The notes: generated by a model not told the origin, from the sequence alone. DNA of 15,865 bases from Dehalococcoidia bacterium (GCA_030650265.1 JAUSEJ010000224.1:1-15865); one strand, 5' to 3'. Shown: positions 7,766-15,660, numbered from the stretch's first letter. Numbers and translations are program-made.

Positions 7766-8764
7766 TCATTCGTGCCTGGCGTCACGGAGCATCAACTCGG
7801 CTACGGCCCGGCGCGGGTGAAGACCTTCGAAGAGTACGCAGTAAATCTGCTCGGTTAAGGGCATTTCCACGCCAAGGCCGCGGGCCATGTCTCTGGCTGC
7901 CACTGTCGTGGAGACGCCTTCCGCCACGCTGTGCATCGAGTCCAGTATTTCTTGTAGGTAGCGTCCTTTGGCAAGTTGCTCTCCGACGAAATGGTTGCGG
8001 CTCAAGGGACTGATACAGGTAACGATAAGGTCACCCATACCGGCCAGCCCGGCAAAGGTTAACGGATTGGCCCCGGCGGCAACGCCCAGACGGGCGATCT
8101 CGGTCAGGCCCCGGGTAATAAAAGCCGACTTTCCGTTGTCCCCGTAGCCCAGCCCGTCACTCATGCCGGCGCCAAGGGCGATGATGTTCTTGAGCGACCC
8201 ACCTAACTCAATGCCCACGACATCGGCGTTCGTGTAAACCCGGAAGGTAGGAGTCATGATAAGACGCTGGGCTACGGCGGCAACGTCCAGATCTTTGCAG
8301 GCCACAGCAGTTGCGGCCGGCAGCTCCATTATTATCTCCCTGGCCAGATTTGGACCGGACAGAGCGCAAACGCGGCTACGGAGTGCTTGAGGAATCTCCT
8401 CGCCAATGACTTCGGTCATTCGCTTTAAGGTGCCCAGTTCCAGTCCTTTAGCCGCGCTTACTATCACCACATTCGGTTGGAGAAACGGGGCAGCGAGCCT
8501 GATATTCTGACGCATCGACTGAGATGGCACGGCCAAGATGACGAGAGCCGCCGGGCCGATAGCCTTCTCGATGTTGCACGTGACCGATAAACTCTCAGGA
8601 AAGTCCACGTTTGGGAGAAAAGCTTGATTGTGCCGGCCCTTGCTCAGGATCTCTGCTTCTTCGGAGGTTCTTGCCCACAAAGTTACATCAATACCGTTCC
8701 GGGCCATCATGATAGACAGGCACGTCCCCCAGCTTGTCGTGCCAACCACTGCTACCTTGGGCAT
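7766..8764 (-). CDS. gpsA: NAD(P)H-dependent glycerol-3-phosphate dehydrogenase
   Basis: A 332-residue cytoplasmic enzyme that reduces dihydroxyacetone phosphate to sn-glycerol 3-phosphate for phospholipid synthesis. Visible family features are the N-terminal Rossmann segment VAVVGTTSWGTCL (4-16), SAAKGLE (103-109) with Lys106, ALSGPNLAREI (134-144), GGSLKNIIALGAG (188-200) with the expected catalytic Lys192, and the C-terminal substrate segment GLAGMGDLIVTC with SPLSRN (252-257). Length is normal for the family. The usual GxGxxG loop reads GTTSWG, with Thr in place of the second glycine. The ATG follows the plsY stop by a single base, so the two lipid genes are translationally coupled. Its product is the substrate of PlsY. 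Confidence 0.96.
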   Translation of the reverse strand: MPKVAVVGTTSWGTCLSIMMARNGIDVTLWARTSEEAEILSKGRHNQAFLPNVDFPESLSVTCNIEKAIGPAALVILAVPSQSMRQNIRLAAPFLQPNVVIVSAAKGLELGTLKRMTEVIGEEIPQALRSRVCALSGPNLAREIIMELPAATAVACKDLDVAAVAQRLIMTPTFRVYTNADVVGIELGGSLKNIIALGAGMSDGLGYGDNGKSAFITRGLTEIARLGVAAGANPLTFAGLAGMGDLIVTCISPLSRNHFVGEQLAKGRYLQEILDSMHSVAEGVSTTVAARDMARGLGVEMPLTEQIYCVLFEGLHPRRAVAELMLRDARHE

Positions 8765-8765
8765 T

Positions 8766-9407
8766 CTAGTTTCCTTTGGCCTCCAATTGCCCGCCCAGCT
8801 TGCGTTCTTTGCCGGAACGCAGGCGGATTATGTTGTCCCAGTGGGCGAAAATTACCAAAGGGCCGCCAATAAGGCTGTATGCAACGTATTCCACAGGCAC
8901 GGTACCGAACCACGGGAGATCGAGGCGGAGCAAGAACAGAATCACTAAAGCGAGGGCCGTGCAGGCTATGCCGATGATTGAGGCGAGGGAAACGTATCTC
9001 GTGACGATGATAATCGCCGCGAAGATGAAGACACCGAGTATTGTCACGGGAAGGTACATGGCGAGAATAGAGCCCATTGAGATCGACACCCCCCTACCGC
9101 CAAAGAAACGGATGTATACCGACCAATTGTGGCCAATTACTGCCGCAACCGCGGCGAAGACCTCCGCCGTGGGCGAATTGAAGAAATAGCGGGCCAGAAG
9201 GACCACAGCCACGCCTTTGCCTGCGTCGCACAGGAATACCAGGGCGGAGGACCGGGTCCCCAGCGTGCGAAGGGTGTTGGTGGCGCCGGTCTTGCCGCTG
9301 CCATGCTTTCGAACGTCGATCCCCTGAGCTTTGCCGACGATGAAGCCCCAGGGGATAGCACCGATAAGGTAGCTTGCTATAACTAAGACGATGTAGTTTA
9401 CGATCAC
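8766..9407 (-). CDS. plsY: Glycerol-3-phosphate acyltransferase (acyl-phosphate dependent)
   Basis: A 213-residue inner-membrane acyltransferase that transfers an acyl group from acyl phosphate to position 1 of glycerol 3-phosphate. About six or seven hydrophobic segments are visible. Conserved loops are HGSGKTGATNTLRTLG (35-50), DAGKG (61-65), GHNWSVYIRFFGGRGV (92-107) and HWDNIIRLRSGKERK (189-203). The first loop has Lys where many relatives have Asn (GSGN), and the third has GGRG where GGKG is usual. The start is a GTG at 9407, with a purine-rich stretch upstream but no clean Shine-Dalgarno core. A 75-base gap with a strong inverted repeat separates it from der. GpsA, encoded one base downstream, makes its substrate. 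Confidence 0.96.
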   Translation of the reverse strand: MIVNYIVLVIASYLIGAIPWGFIVGKAQGIDVRKHGSGKTGATNTLRTLGTRSSALVFLCDAGKGVAVVLLARYFFNSPTAEVFAAVAAVIGHNWSVYIRFFGGRGVSISMGSILAMYLPVTILGVFIFAAIIIVTRYVSLASIIGIACTALALVILFLLRLDLPWFGTVPVEYVAYSLIGGPLVIFAHWDNIIRLRSGKERKLGGQLEAKGN

Positions 9408-9441
9408 CGTTTTTCTTCTTCCCCCGCTATTCGAGACTTCA

Positions 9442-9472
9442 GACCGACTCGGTCTCTGAGACCGGGTCGGTC
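9442..9472. repeat. 15-base imperfect inverted repeat between der and plsY
   Basis: GACCGACTCGGTCTC (9442-9456), a single T, then GAGACCGGGTCGGTC (9458-9472). The arms match at 14 of 15 positions. Each arm also contains its own dyad (GACCG...CGGTC), so the unit is both a direct and an inverted duplication of a 13-base palindrome-like word. In the minus-strand transcript it begins about 10 bases after the der stop. No U-run follows, so it is not a standard intrinsic terminator. It may affect RNA processing, attenuate readthrough, bind a protein, or be a dispersed genomic repeat. Confidence 0.7.
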
Positions 9473-9482
9473 CAGGCCGGGA

Positions 9483-10808
9483 TCATTGTTTCCCTTTTTC
9501 CCTTGGTTTCAGGATCAGTTTGATCGGTGTGCCATCGAAGCCAAAAGCCTCACGCAGCTTGTTCTCCAGGTATCGCTGGTAGCTGAAGTGCAGCAGCTTC
9601 GGGTCGTTTACAAAGAAGACGAAGGTAGGGGGATTAACTTCGGCCTGCGTGGTGTAAAGCACCTTCAGGCGTCTGCCTCGAGCGGATGGTGGGCTGTGCC
9701 CCAACACTGCCTCTGTGACCGAAGTGTTCAGTTGGGCCGTTGGAATGCGCTTCTCCCTCTCATGCTTGACCTTCATAACCGCTGGCAGAATCTGGTCCAC
9801 GCCCTGGCCGGTCTTAGCTGAAATGAACAGAATCGGCGCACTTGGTAGGAACTTAATATCTTCTCTAATGTGGCGGGTGTAATCGTCGTGGGTCTCACCG
9901 GAATCGGCGACGAGGTCCCACTTGTTGACGACGATCACCATGCCCTTGTATGCCTCGTAGGCATAACCTGCAATGTGGGCGTCCTGAGCGGTCATGGCCT
10001 CGGCAGCATCCAATATAAGGAGCACTACGTCGGCGCGCTCGATAGCTCTTAGGGACCTCATCACGCTGTACTTCTCGACGCCGCCCTCGATCTTGCCCCG
10101 TCGTCGAATTCCCGCGGTATCGATTAGGAGAACCCGTTCACCTTCCCAATCGAGAACCGTGTCAATAGCATCGCGGGTAGTCCCGGGGACCTCGCTGACG
10201 ATAACTCTCTCCTCTCCGAGAAGACAGTTGAGAAGCATAGACTTGCCGACATTCGGTCTTCCGACGATCGCAATCTTCGCTGCCTTACCAATCTCCTCCT
10301 CTTCAAAGGCAGCCGGGAAATGTGAGACCAAAGTGTCCAGCAGGTCGCCCGTGCCCGTGCCATGAAAGGCGCTCAGCGTAATCGGCTCTCCCAGGCTCAA
10401 GGCAAAGAACTCCACCGCCTCGAGTCGGCGCTGCTCGTTGTCTACCTTGTTAACTCCCAGCAGCACCGGCTGGGTGGTGCGCCGGAGCAGATCCGTTATC
10501 TCCCGGTCTACCTCGGTCAATCCGTCGCGCGCATCAGTCAGGAAAACGATCACGTCTGCCTCTTCGATGGCTATCTCTACTTGCTCCCGAATCCTTTCTG
10601 CCCACTCGTCGGGTGAGCCAGGTTCCAATCCGCCGGTGTCAACCAGCGTAAACTCCTTGCCCATCCACTCGGCGTCGCCATAAAGCCTGTCACGGGTCGT
10701 TCCGGGAATATCCTCGACGATCGCTACTCTATGACCGACTATTCGATTGAAAAGAGTTGATTTCCCCACGTTGGGTCGGCCAACTATTGCTACGATAGGT
10801 TTTGCCAT
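9483..10808 (-). CDS. der: Ribosome assembly GTPase Der (EngA)
   Basis: A tandem-GTPase protein needed for maturation of the 50S ribosomal subunit. From the ATG at 10808 it has 441 residues, the usual family length. The first G domain has GRPNVGKS (10-17), GTTRD (36-40), DTGG (57-60) and NKVD (120-123). The second repeats these with GRPNVGKS (183-190), GTTRD, DTAG (230-233) and NKWD (295-298). A C-terminal KH-like domain (about 365-441) ends in the basic tail ILKPREKGKQ. An in-frame start 15 codons upstream was rejected because it lies inside the cdaR frame and extends past the family's normal N-terminus (MAKPIVAIVGRPN). The gene begins four bases after the cdaR stop, with a GGGGGA purine stretch upstream. 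Confidence 0.97.
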   Translation of the reverse strand: MAKPIVAIVGRPNVGKSTLFNRIVGHRVAIVEDIPGTTRDRLYGDAEWMGKEFTLVDTGGLEPGSPDEWAERIREQVEIAIEEADVIVFLTDARDGLTEVDREITDLLRRTTQPVLLGVNKVDNEQRRLEAVEFFALSLGEPITLSAFHGTGTGDLLDTLVSHFPAAFEEEEIGKAAKIAIVGRPNVGKSMLLNCLLGEERVIVSEVPGTTRDAIDTVLDWEGERVLLIDTAGIRRRGKIEGGVEKYSVMRSLRAIERADVVLLILDAAEAMTAQDAHIAGYAYEAYKGMVIVVNKWDLVADSGETHDDYTRHIREDIKFLPSAPILFISAKTGQGVDQILPAVMKVKHEREKRIPTAQLNTSVTEAVLGHSPPSARGRRLKVLYTTQAEVNPPTFVFFVNDPKLLHFSYQRYLENKLREAFGFDGTPIKLILKPREKGKQ

Positions 10809-10812
10809 GTTC

Positions 10813-12087
10813 TTATGGTCCCCCAAAATCGGTTTGTCTGATTTGTACGTCAACCTGATCGGGAGTTACAGTCACCAGCCTTAACCCGCCAGGTACACTA
10901 ACCTTGGGCGTCAGCTTGTGAGTTCCCGTAATGACACCGGTCAAATCGACGGACGCCGTGATCTCGGATACCTCGGTACTCTGCAGAAGGGGCACGGGCC
11001 CGGATACGACGATGTCAAGACTCCCGGAACTAGCCTGCATATCAGGCAGGAGACCGGTGAAACCGGGGTCTACGCTGTAGGACCTTCGCCCTTGCGTTGG
11101 CGCCACGGTGACCCTCACGGTGGCTTTCTGCGCACCGACGACCGATCCTCCTTGAGGCACGGTCAGCCCCACGGTTCTCACGATATCTGATTTGGCTCCA
11201 CCAACGTCTACCGATTCGGTGAATATGAAGTTGATGGTCTGCAGAGATTCCAGATCGCCAACGATCGTGATCGTAGAAGGGGATACAGAAACAGCAGCCA
11301 TCCAGTACCCGCTGGCGACGTTGCCGACGACCGACGGATTGATGGGGACGGTGACGTAATGCAGATCCTGCTGGATGGCTACTTCTGCAAGTGCCGTCTG
11401 CGGGTCTATCCTCACCCCTTCGACCGCTGTGCCCTGGGCATCGCGGGGCGTTAGCTGAGATGACTGGCTGATGCTGACCTTGGCTCCCTCTAGTTTGATA
11501 TCAGCTTCCGCCGCCTCGACCTGGTTGACCAGGGCCTCCGGTCCTGTCACCTTAACTTTGGCCGGCGTCGCATTCGGCGTCTTGAAACTATAGCCAAAGG
11601 GCACGGATTCGAGCAAGTTTATTCTCACTGGCACGGTCTTCTCCGTTACCATATCCAATCGCACGGGCACCTTCGATGGTATGACCTCTAGTACTCTAAC
11701 CTGCCTGTCCGCCGAGTCTACCCTGACCGAGACTTCCTGCATTCCCTGCGCCGAACGGGAGAGGTCAGCTACGGCTCTGAAGCTGCTTGGGCTCAGCCGA
11801 TTCCACGAATCCATGGGAGCGCTGATCTTCACTTTGACCGAATCCAGCGGACGAAACAGGCCCAGTCCGGGCGGTAAATTGACCGCTTCAACCGATATGT
11901 CGTTGGGAAGAACGTCAACCTTCGGTGGGTTCTGGTCGTTTGTTACTACTGTCCAGAGCGTCGCCGAAAGTAAAAGGGCGACCAATGCCAGACGCCAGTT
12001 GTCGCCAAGCGAGCCAATTGCTCCTCCCGCAATGGAGACAGTCAACGAAAGTATGCTGTTTAGCTCTCTTCTAACTTTACCGGTCAT
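10813..12087 (-). CDS. cdaR: YbbR-domain protein, CdaA regulator CdaR
   Basis: A 424-residue protein with an N-terminal tail of about 30 residues, one membrane helix (about 31-49, WRLALVALLLSATLWTVVT), then an extracytoplasmic region. That region contains about four YbbR-type beta repeats, roughly 60-140, 145-225, 235-310 and 325-415. Repeated cues are phrases such as KVPVRLDMV, KTVPVRINL and VTGPEALVNQV, where a VSGP/VTGP step precedes each new repeat. YbbR proteins encoded beside cdaA modulate diadenylate cyclase at the membrane in Firmicutes. The position 22 bases downstream of cdaA supports the same partnership. The N-terminal tail before the membrane helix is longer than in many relatives, and no strong ribosome site precedes this ATG, so a slightly different start is possible. 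Confidence 0.88.
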   Translation of the reverse strand: MTGKVRRELNSILSLTVSIAGGAIGSLGDNWRLALVALLLSATLWTVVTNDQNPPKVDVLPNDISVEAVNLPPGLGLFRPLDSVKVKISAPMDSWNRLSPSSFRAVADLSRSAQGMQEVSVRVDSADRQVRVLEVIPSKVPVRLDMVTEKTVPVRINLLESVPFGYSFKTPNATPAKVKVTGPEALVNQVEAAEADIKLEGAKVSISQSSQLTPRDAQGTAVEGVRIDPQTALAEVAIQQDLHYVTVPINPSVVGNVASGYWMAAVSVSPSTITIVGDLESLQTINFIFTESVDVGGAKSDIVRTVGLTVPQGGSVVGAQKATVRVTVAPTQGRRSYSVDPGFTGLLPDMQASSGSLDIVVSGPVPLLQSTEVSEITASVDLTGVITGTHKLTPKVSVPGGLRLVTVTPDQVDVQIRQTDFGGP

Positions 12088-12109
12088 CGCGTCGGCGGCC
12101 CTTTTCCCG

Positions 12110-12946
12110 CTAATTGTTCAATCCTTGCCTTACCTTCTCCCGCCAGCGGCCAGTCAGCGTAGGCTCGGCGGACAGGCGAAACAGATCGGCAAGAAGGCGC
12201 CGGAGCATAGCCTCATCCATGTTCCGCACCATCCGACCGTTGTTGCAAATCGAGATAATCCCTGTTTCCTCAGAGACTACGACAGACACAGCATCTGTGC
12301 GCTCGGTAATTCCCATAGCGGCCCGGTGACGGGTGCCGAGAGGATGGACCGAGGTAATGTTATCCGAGAGGGGCAGGACGCAACTCGAGGAGGCAACCCG
12401 GCATTCGCGCAGGATTACAGCTCCGTCGTGTAAGGGAGAGTTAGGATAGAACACGGACATAAGTAACTCGACCGATGGTGACGCATCTAGTTGCACACCG
12501 GAATCGGCGTATTCCTGCAAGCCAGTTTCTCTCTCTAGCACCATCAGCGCACCAAACCGCCGCTCGGAAAGTAAACGGGCGGCGCTACTAACGGTGTCGA
12601 TCACCTGCTCGATTGGTGTCCTCGTGGCTCCCGCGGAAAAGCTCGTCCTGCCAATCCGCTCCAGCGCTTTCCTAAGTTCCGGTTGGAATAGGACGGGTAT
12701 GACTATCAGCAAAGCGGAGAGCGAGTTCTTGAGGAGCCAGTTCAACATTGTCAACTGGAACACGTAGCCCAGAATCAAGGCGACGACGAACAAGGTTGTT
12801 ATACCCCGCAGGAGCGACATGGCAGTCGTTCCCTTAAGGAGGAGCAGAAGCCAGTAGAAAATAAAGGCAATGATGAGGATGTCCAGAATGCTCCAGACAC
12901 CCAGCCGCTCAATGGTCAATATGGCAAACTGAATGTAGTCTGTCAC
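12110..12946 (-). CDS. cdaA: Diadenylate cyclase CdaA (c-di-AMP synthase)
   Basis: A 278-residue membrane-bound enzyme that joins two ATP molecules into cyclic di-AMP, a messenger controlling potassium and osmotic balance and cell-wall homeostasis in many bacteria. Three N-terminal membrane helices are visible (about 20-38, 43-65 and 70-88), then LFQPELRKALERIGR leading into the DAC domain. Catalytic signatures are PLHDGAVI with Asp-Gly-Ala at 174-176 and GTRHRAAMGITE with Arg-His-Arg at 206-208; SEETG follows at 225-229. The start is a GTG at 12946 with a close AAGGAG site, and it overlaps the TPR gene stop by four bases. cdaR follows directly, but glmM, the common third partner in Firmicutes, is not in this window. 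Confidence 0.96.
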   Translation of the reverse strand: MTDYIQFAILTIERLGVWSILDILIIAFIFYWLLLLLKGTTAMSLLRGITTLFVVALILGYVFQLTMLNWLLKNSLSALLIVIPVLFQPELRKALERIGRTSFSAGATRTPIEQVIDTVSSAARLLSERRFGALMVLERETGLQEYADSGVQLDASPSVELLMSVFYPNSPLHDGAVILRECRVASSSCVLPLSDNITSVHPLGTRHRAAMGITERTDAVSVVVSEETGIISICNNGRMVRNMDEAMLRRLLADLFRLSAEPTLTGRWREKVRQGLNN

Positions 12947-13890
12947 TTCTCCTTATCCTGAGCGCCCAAATTGCCCTCCATTAATTGCAGCCGCGCCCGC
13001 GCCGGGGCGTTGTCCGGTTCAAGCTGAACAACCCGTTTGAGGGTCTTAATTGCGTCAACAGTCTTGCCTTGCTTTATCTGCAGTTCGGCCAAGGCCCGAT
13101 ATTCGGCCGCAGCCGCCCCTGCCATGCCGTCAGCGGCGCAGGCGTCACCCAATCTGAGGTAAGGCAGCGCCAATTCTGGCGCCAATTCCTTTATTACCCG
13201 GTAAAGATCGAAAGCCTTCCGGCGATTTCCCTTCGCTGAAAGAACGCCTGCGAGCCGGTCAAACGCGCTAATCGCACCGCCCGGATTGCCCTGCCGGAAG
13301 TGAGCTTCGGCCAGCTTCATGTATGTGGTGTCGTCGACCAGCCCTCTTTGCTCCATAGCTTCCAGCAAGCAGATGGCATCCGGCCAGTTTTGGTCGCCCA
13401 TGAGGCGATCGGCCACAGTCAGGCAGAATGAATGATCGACAATCCCGTTTTCTTCGATCGCGCGCCTGGCCTCTCCTGATCGGTACATTTGCAGAAGCGC
13501 CCCGGCCAATCGGCGTACTGGCCCGGCATCGTCAGCATCAAGCCCGACGATCTTCTTATATACTTCAATGGCCCCCTCAGGATCGTCCCGCGCCATGAAG
13601 AGGCTAGCAATGGCACTGTATTCCTCGATGGCATCGTCGATGCGACCACTTGCCGCGTAAATCTCGCCAATCCTCACGTGAATGGGAACATAGGTAGGAA
13701 GCCAGCCAATGGCCTCGTAGCACTCGTCCAAGGCAGCCGTATACAGGCCAAGATTCATAAATCTCTGGCTCGATTCGAGGGCCGCATCGAGCTTAGTCTT
13801 CAAGTAGGCAGACGGCTCAACTACCGTTGTCGATCCGGAGGTGGCACTTGTCCCCGCCATCGAAGACGGGTTTCTCTTGTCTGAGTGCAT
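12943..13890 (-). CDS. Tetratricopeptide-repeat protein
   Basis: A 315-residue soluble protein without a signal peptide or membrane segment. After a low-complexity Ser/Thr-rich head (about 1-26), it is a helical-repeat solenoid. TPR-like units are visible near 40-67 (MNLGLYTAALDECYEAIGWLP), 70-100 (RIGEIYAASGRIDDAIEEY), 104-120, 190-215 (KLAEAHFRQGNPGGAISAFDRL), 220-240, 245-270 and 277-300 (DAIKTLKRVVQLEPDN). Such proteins act as protein-binding scaffolds, and no enzymatic motif is seen. Its stop overlaps the cdaA start (GTGA), so the two are translationally coupled and their levels are probably matched. A role with the cyclase or in envelope assembly is inference only. Confidence 0.85.
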   Translation of the reverse strand: MHSDKRNPSSMAGTSATSGSTTVVEPSAYLKTKLDAALESSQRFMNLGLYTAALDECYEAIGWLPTYVPIHVRIGEIYAASGRIDDAIEEYSAIASLFMARDDPEGAIEVYKKIVGLDADDAGPVRRLAGALLQMYRSGEARRAIEENGIVDHSFCLTVADRLMGDQNWPDAICLLEAMEQRGLVDDTTYMKLAEAHFRQGNPGGAISAFDRLAGVLSAKGNRRKAFDLYRVIKELAPELALPYLRLGDACAADGMAGAAAAEYRALAELQIKQGKTVDAIKTLKRVVQLEPDNAPARARLQLMEGNLGAQDKEK

Positions 13891-13898
13891 TATCGCCC

Positions 13899-14849
13899 TT
13901 AGCTCCCCAAAATCAAGGCCAACACCGCTTTCTGCGCGTGAAGGCGATTCTCGGCCTGATCGAAGATCACCGCCTGGAAGGCCTCGAAAGTTTCGGCCGT
14001 GATCTCCTCCCCTTTGTGGGCTGGCAAGTCATGGAGCACGAGCGCGTCCGTCTTCGCCAGAGATACCAGCTCCCGATTTACCTGATACCCGACAAAGGCC
14101 TTCTGGCGCCGGTCGGTCTCCTCCTCCTGCCCCATGCTCGTCCAAACATCGGTGTAAAGGATATCCGCGTCCTTAGCGGCCAGTCGTACATCGTCGGTCA
14201 GTAGGAGTTTGGCTCCGCTGTTCTCGGCCAGCTTCCTCGCCGTTGCCACCGAGTTGGCGTCGATTTCGAAGCCAGCCGGTGAGGCGATGCGGAACTGCAT
14301 GCCTGTGATAGCGGCCCCGAGCATCAGGCTAGTGGACACGTTGTTGCCATCGCCGATAAAGGCCAGAACCAGACCGGCGAGGTTGCCCTTCTTCTCGTAA
14401 ATCGTCAGAAGATCGGCAAGGATCTGGCATGGGTGCTCCTCATCAGATAGGGCATTAATCACCGGCACAGTGGCGTAACGGGCCAGACTATCGATATCTT
14501 GCTGGCGGAACGTGCGGGCGACAATGCAATCGACGTAGCGGCTCAGAACGCGGGCCACGTCAGCCGGAGATTCCCTCTCGCCCAGGCCAACCTCCGGCGG
14601 GGAGAGATAAATAGCGTGACCGCCGAGTTCGGTCATTGCCACCTCAAAGCTGACCCTCGTTCGCAGCGAAGGCTTCTGAAAAACCATCGCCAGCTTCTTG
14701 CCGGCGAGCAGCGTGCCCACCCTCTGCCTCTTGAGGGCCATCGCCGTATCGAGTATTCGATAGATCTCTTCAGCCGACACATCCGTGATCCGCAGTAGGT
14801 CGCGCCCTTTCAATAGCAGTTCCTCTCTCATAGCTTCATAATTCAACAT
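13899..14849 (-). CDS. argF: Ornithine carbamoyltransferase
   Basis: A 316-residue cytosolic enzyme forming citrulline from ornithine and carbamoyl phosphate in arginine synthesis. Visible features are the carbamoyl-phosphate loop KPSLRTRVSFE (59-69), a second-site segment HPCQILADLLT (139-149), IGDGNNVSTSLML (165-177) and TDVWTSMGQE (233-242). The ornithine loop reads HDLPAHKGEE (273-282). The classic motif there is HCLP, so Asp274 replaces the usual cysteine, and SLRT replaces the textbook STRT. Otherwise the sequence is complete. Two starts are possible, ATG 14849 or ATG 14831 (residue 7). Neither has a clear ribosome site, and the first lies in a short AT-rich duplication, so the shorter form is plausible. 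No other arginine genes are in the window. Confidence 0.92.
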   Translation of the reverse strand: MLNYEAMREELLLKGRDLLRITDVSAEEIYRILDTAMALKRQRVGTLLAGKKLAMVFQKPSLRTRVSFEVAMTELGGHAIYLSPPEVGLGERESPADVARVLSRYVDCIVARTFRQQDIDSLARYATVPVINALSDEEHPCQILADLLTIYEKKGNLAGLVLAFIGDGNNVSTSLMLGAAITGMQFRIASPAGFEIDANSVATARKLAENSGAKLLLTDDVRLAAKDADILYTDVWTSMGQEEETDRRQKAFVGYQVNRELVSLAKTDALVLHDLPAHKGEEITAETFEAFQAVIFDQAENRLHAQKAVLALILGS

Positions 14850-14876
14850 TCATGATTCATAATTCAGCATTCAGCC
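14835..14876. repeat. Two tandem 21-base AT-rich units at the FAH/argF junction
   Basis: TTCATAATTCAACATTCA (from 14835) recurs as TTCATAATTCAGCATTCA (from 14856), 17 of 18 bases identical at a 21-base spacing. The repeat covers the FAH stop region, the whole intergenic gap and the first codons of the longer argF reading. It is more AT-rich than the surrounding coding sequence. Replication slippage or a small dispersed repeat could explain it. Confidence 0.75.
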
Positions 14877-15629
14877 AACCGGGTTTTGGAGAACGCCGAT
14901 GCCCTCGATCTCGACCTCTATGACATCGCCAACGCGGACGGGGCCGATCCCCTCTGGTGTGCCGGTCAGGATGACATCGCCGGGGTGCAAGGTCATTACC
15001 TGGGAGATGAAGCTGACAAGTTTCTCTACCTTGTGGACCATGAGTCCTGTCCTGCTCTTCTGCCTGACCTGGCCGTTCACCCGGCACTCGATGGCGAGGT
15101 TGCTCGCGTCAATGCCGGTGACAATGTATGGGCCGAGGGGGCAAAAAGTGTCGAAGGACTTGGCGCGCGTCCATTGGCCCTCTTTGCGCTGCACGTCCCG
15201 GGCCGTAACGTCGTTGCCGCAGGTATAGCCGAGAATGTATTCGCCAGCTTCTTCCTCGGCGACGTTCTTGGCCAACTTCCCGATGATGATGGCTAATTCA
15301 GCCTCGTGATCCACTCGCCGCGACATCTTCGGGTAGGCAATCGGCGATAGTGGCCCGATCACGCTGCTGGCCGGCTTCAGGAAGATTATAGGCTCTTCGG
15401 GGACTGGCTGGTCGGGGCGGGCTTCCTGCACGTGCGCAGCGTAGTTCAGTCCGACCGCGACGACCTTGCCCGGAACGACCGGCGCGAGAATGCGGGCTTC
15501 GCCCAGGCCACATACCCGCTCGCCAACGGAAAACTCGCCAAACAGGTCGCCAACCACAGCGAGGAGAGCGTCCCCCGCCACAATACCAAGGCTGGTCGTG
15601 CCTTCCCATTCAAAACGGGCGATCTTCAT
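14871..15629 (-). CDS. Fumarylacetoacetate hydrolase family protein
   Basis: A 252-residue cytosolic enzyme of the FAH superfamily, which hydrolyses or isomerises acylpyruvate-like substrates with a divalent metal. The start at 15629 is chosen over an ATG five codons upstream because GGAGAGG lies at ideal distance before it. In this numbering, visible features are GLNYAAHVQEA (60-70) with a conserved His, PIIFLKPASSVIGP (80-93), and DHEAELAIIIG (107-117) with metal ligands Glu109 and Glu111. GNDVTARDVQ (138-147) supplies Asp140, KSFDTFCPLGP follows at 157-167, and VILTGTPEGIGPVRVGD lies at 219-235. The exact substrate (acylpyruvate, oxaloacetate or a hydroxy-dienedioate) cannot be told from sequence. 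It is the first gene after the strong promoter and precedes argF by 21 bases. Confidence 0.92.
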   Translation of the reverse strand: MKIARFEWEGTTSLGIVAGDALLAVVGDLFGEFSVGERVCGLGEARILAPVVPGKVVAVGLNYAAHVQEARPDQPVPEEPIIFLKPASSVIGPLSPIAYPKMSRRVDHEAELAIIIGKLAKNVAEEEAGEYILGYTCGNDVTARDVQRKEGQWTRAKSFDTFCPLGPYIVTGIDASNLAIECRVNGQVRQKSRTGLMVHKVEKLVSFISQVMTLHPGDVILTGTPEGIGPVRVGDVIEVEIEGIGVLQNPVG

Positions 15630-15660
15630 TCTTGACCTCTCCATTGCGGGTTATGGTCGT

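Noticed and set aside
9442..9472. Intrinsic terminator after der
   Set aside because: The hairpin is strong but no run of U follows on the minus-strand transcript, and the next genes continue the same functional unit.
10809..10853. Upstream in-frame start for der adding 15 residues
   Set aside because: It lies inside the cdaR coding frame and adds residues absent from the family. The ATG at 10808 gives the normal N-terminus.
11681..12433. A 250-codon plus-strand open frame opposite cdaR and cdaA
   Set aside because: It lies wholly antisense to two strongly recognisable genes and has no family resemblance or ribosome site. It is an artefact of the stop-poor complementary frame.
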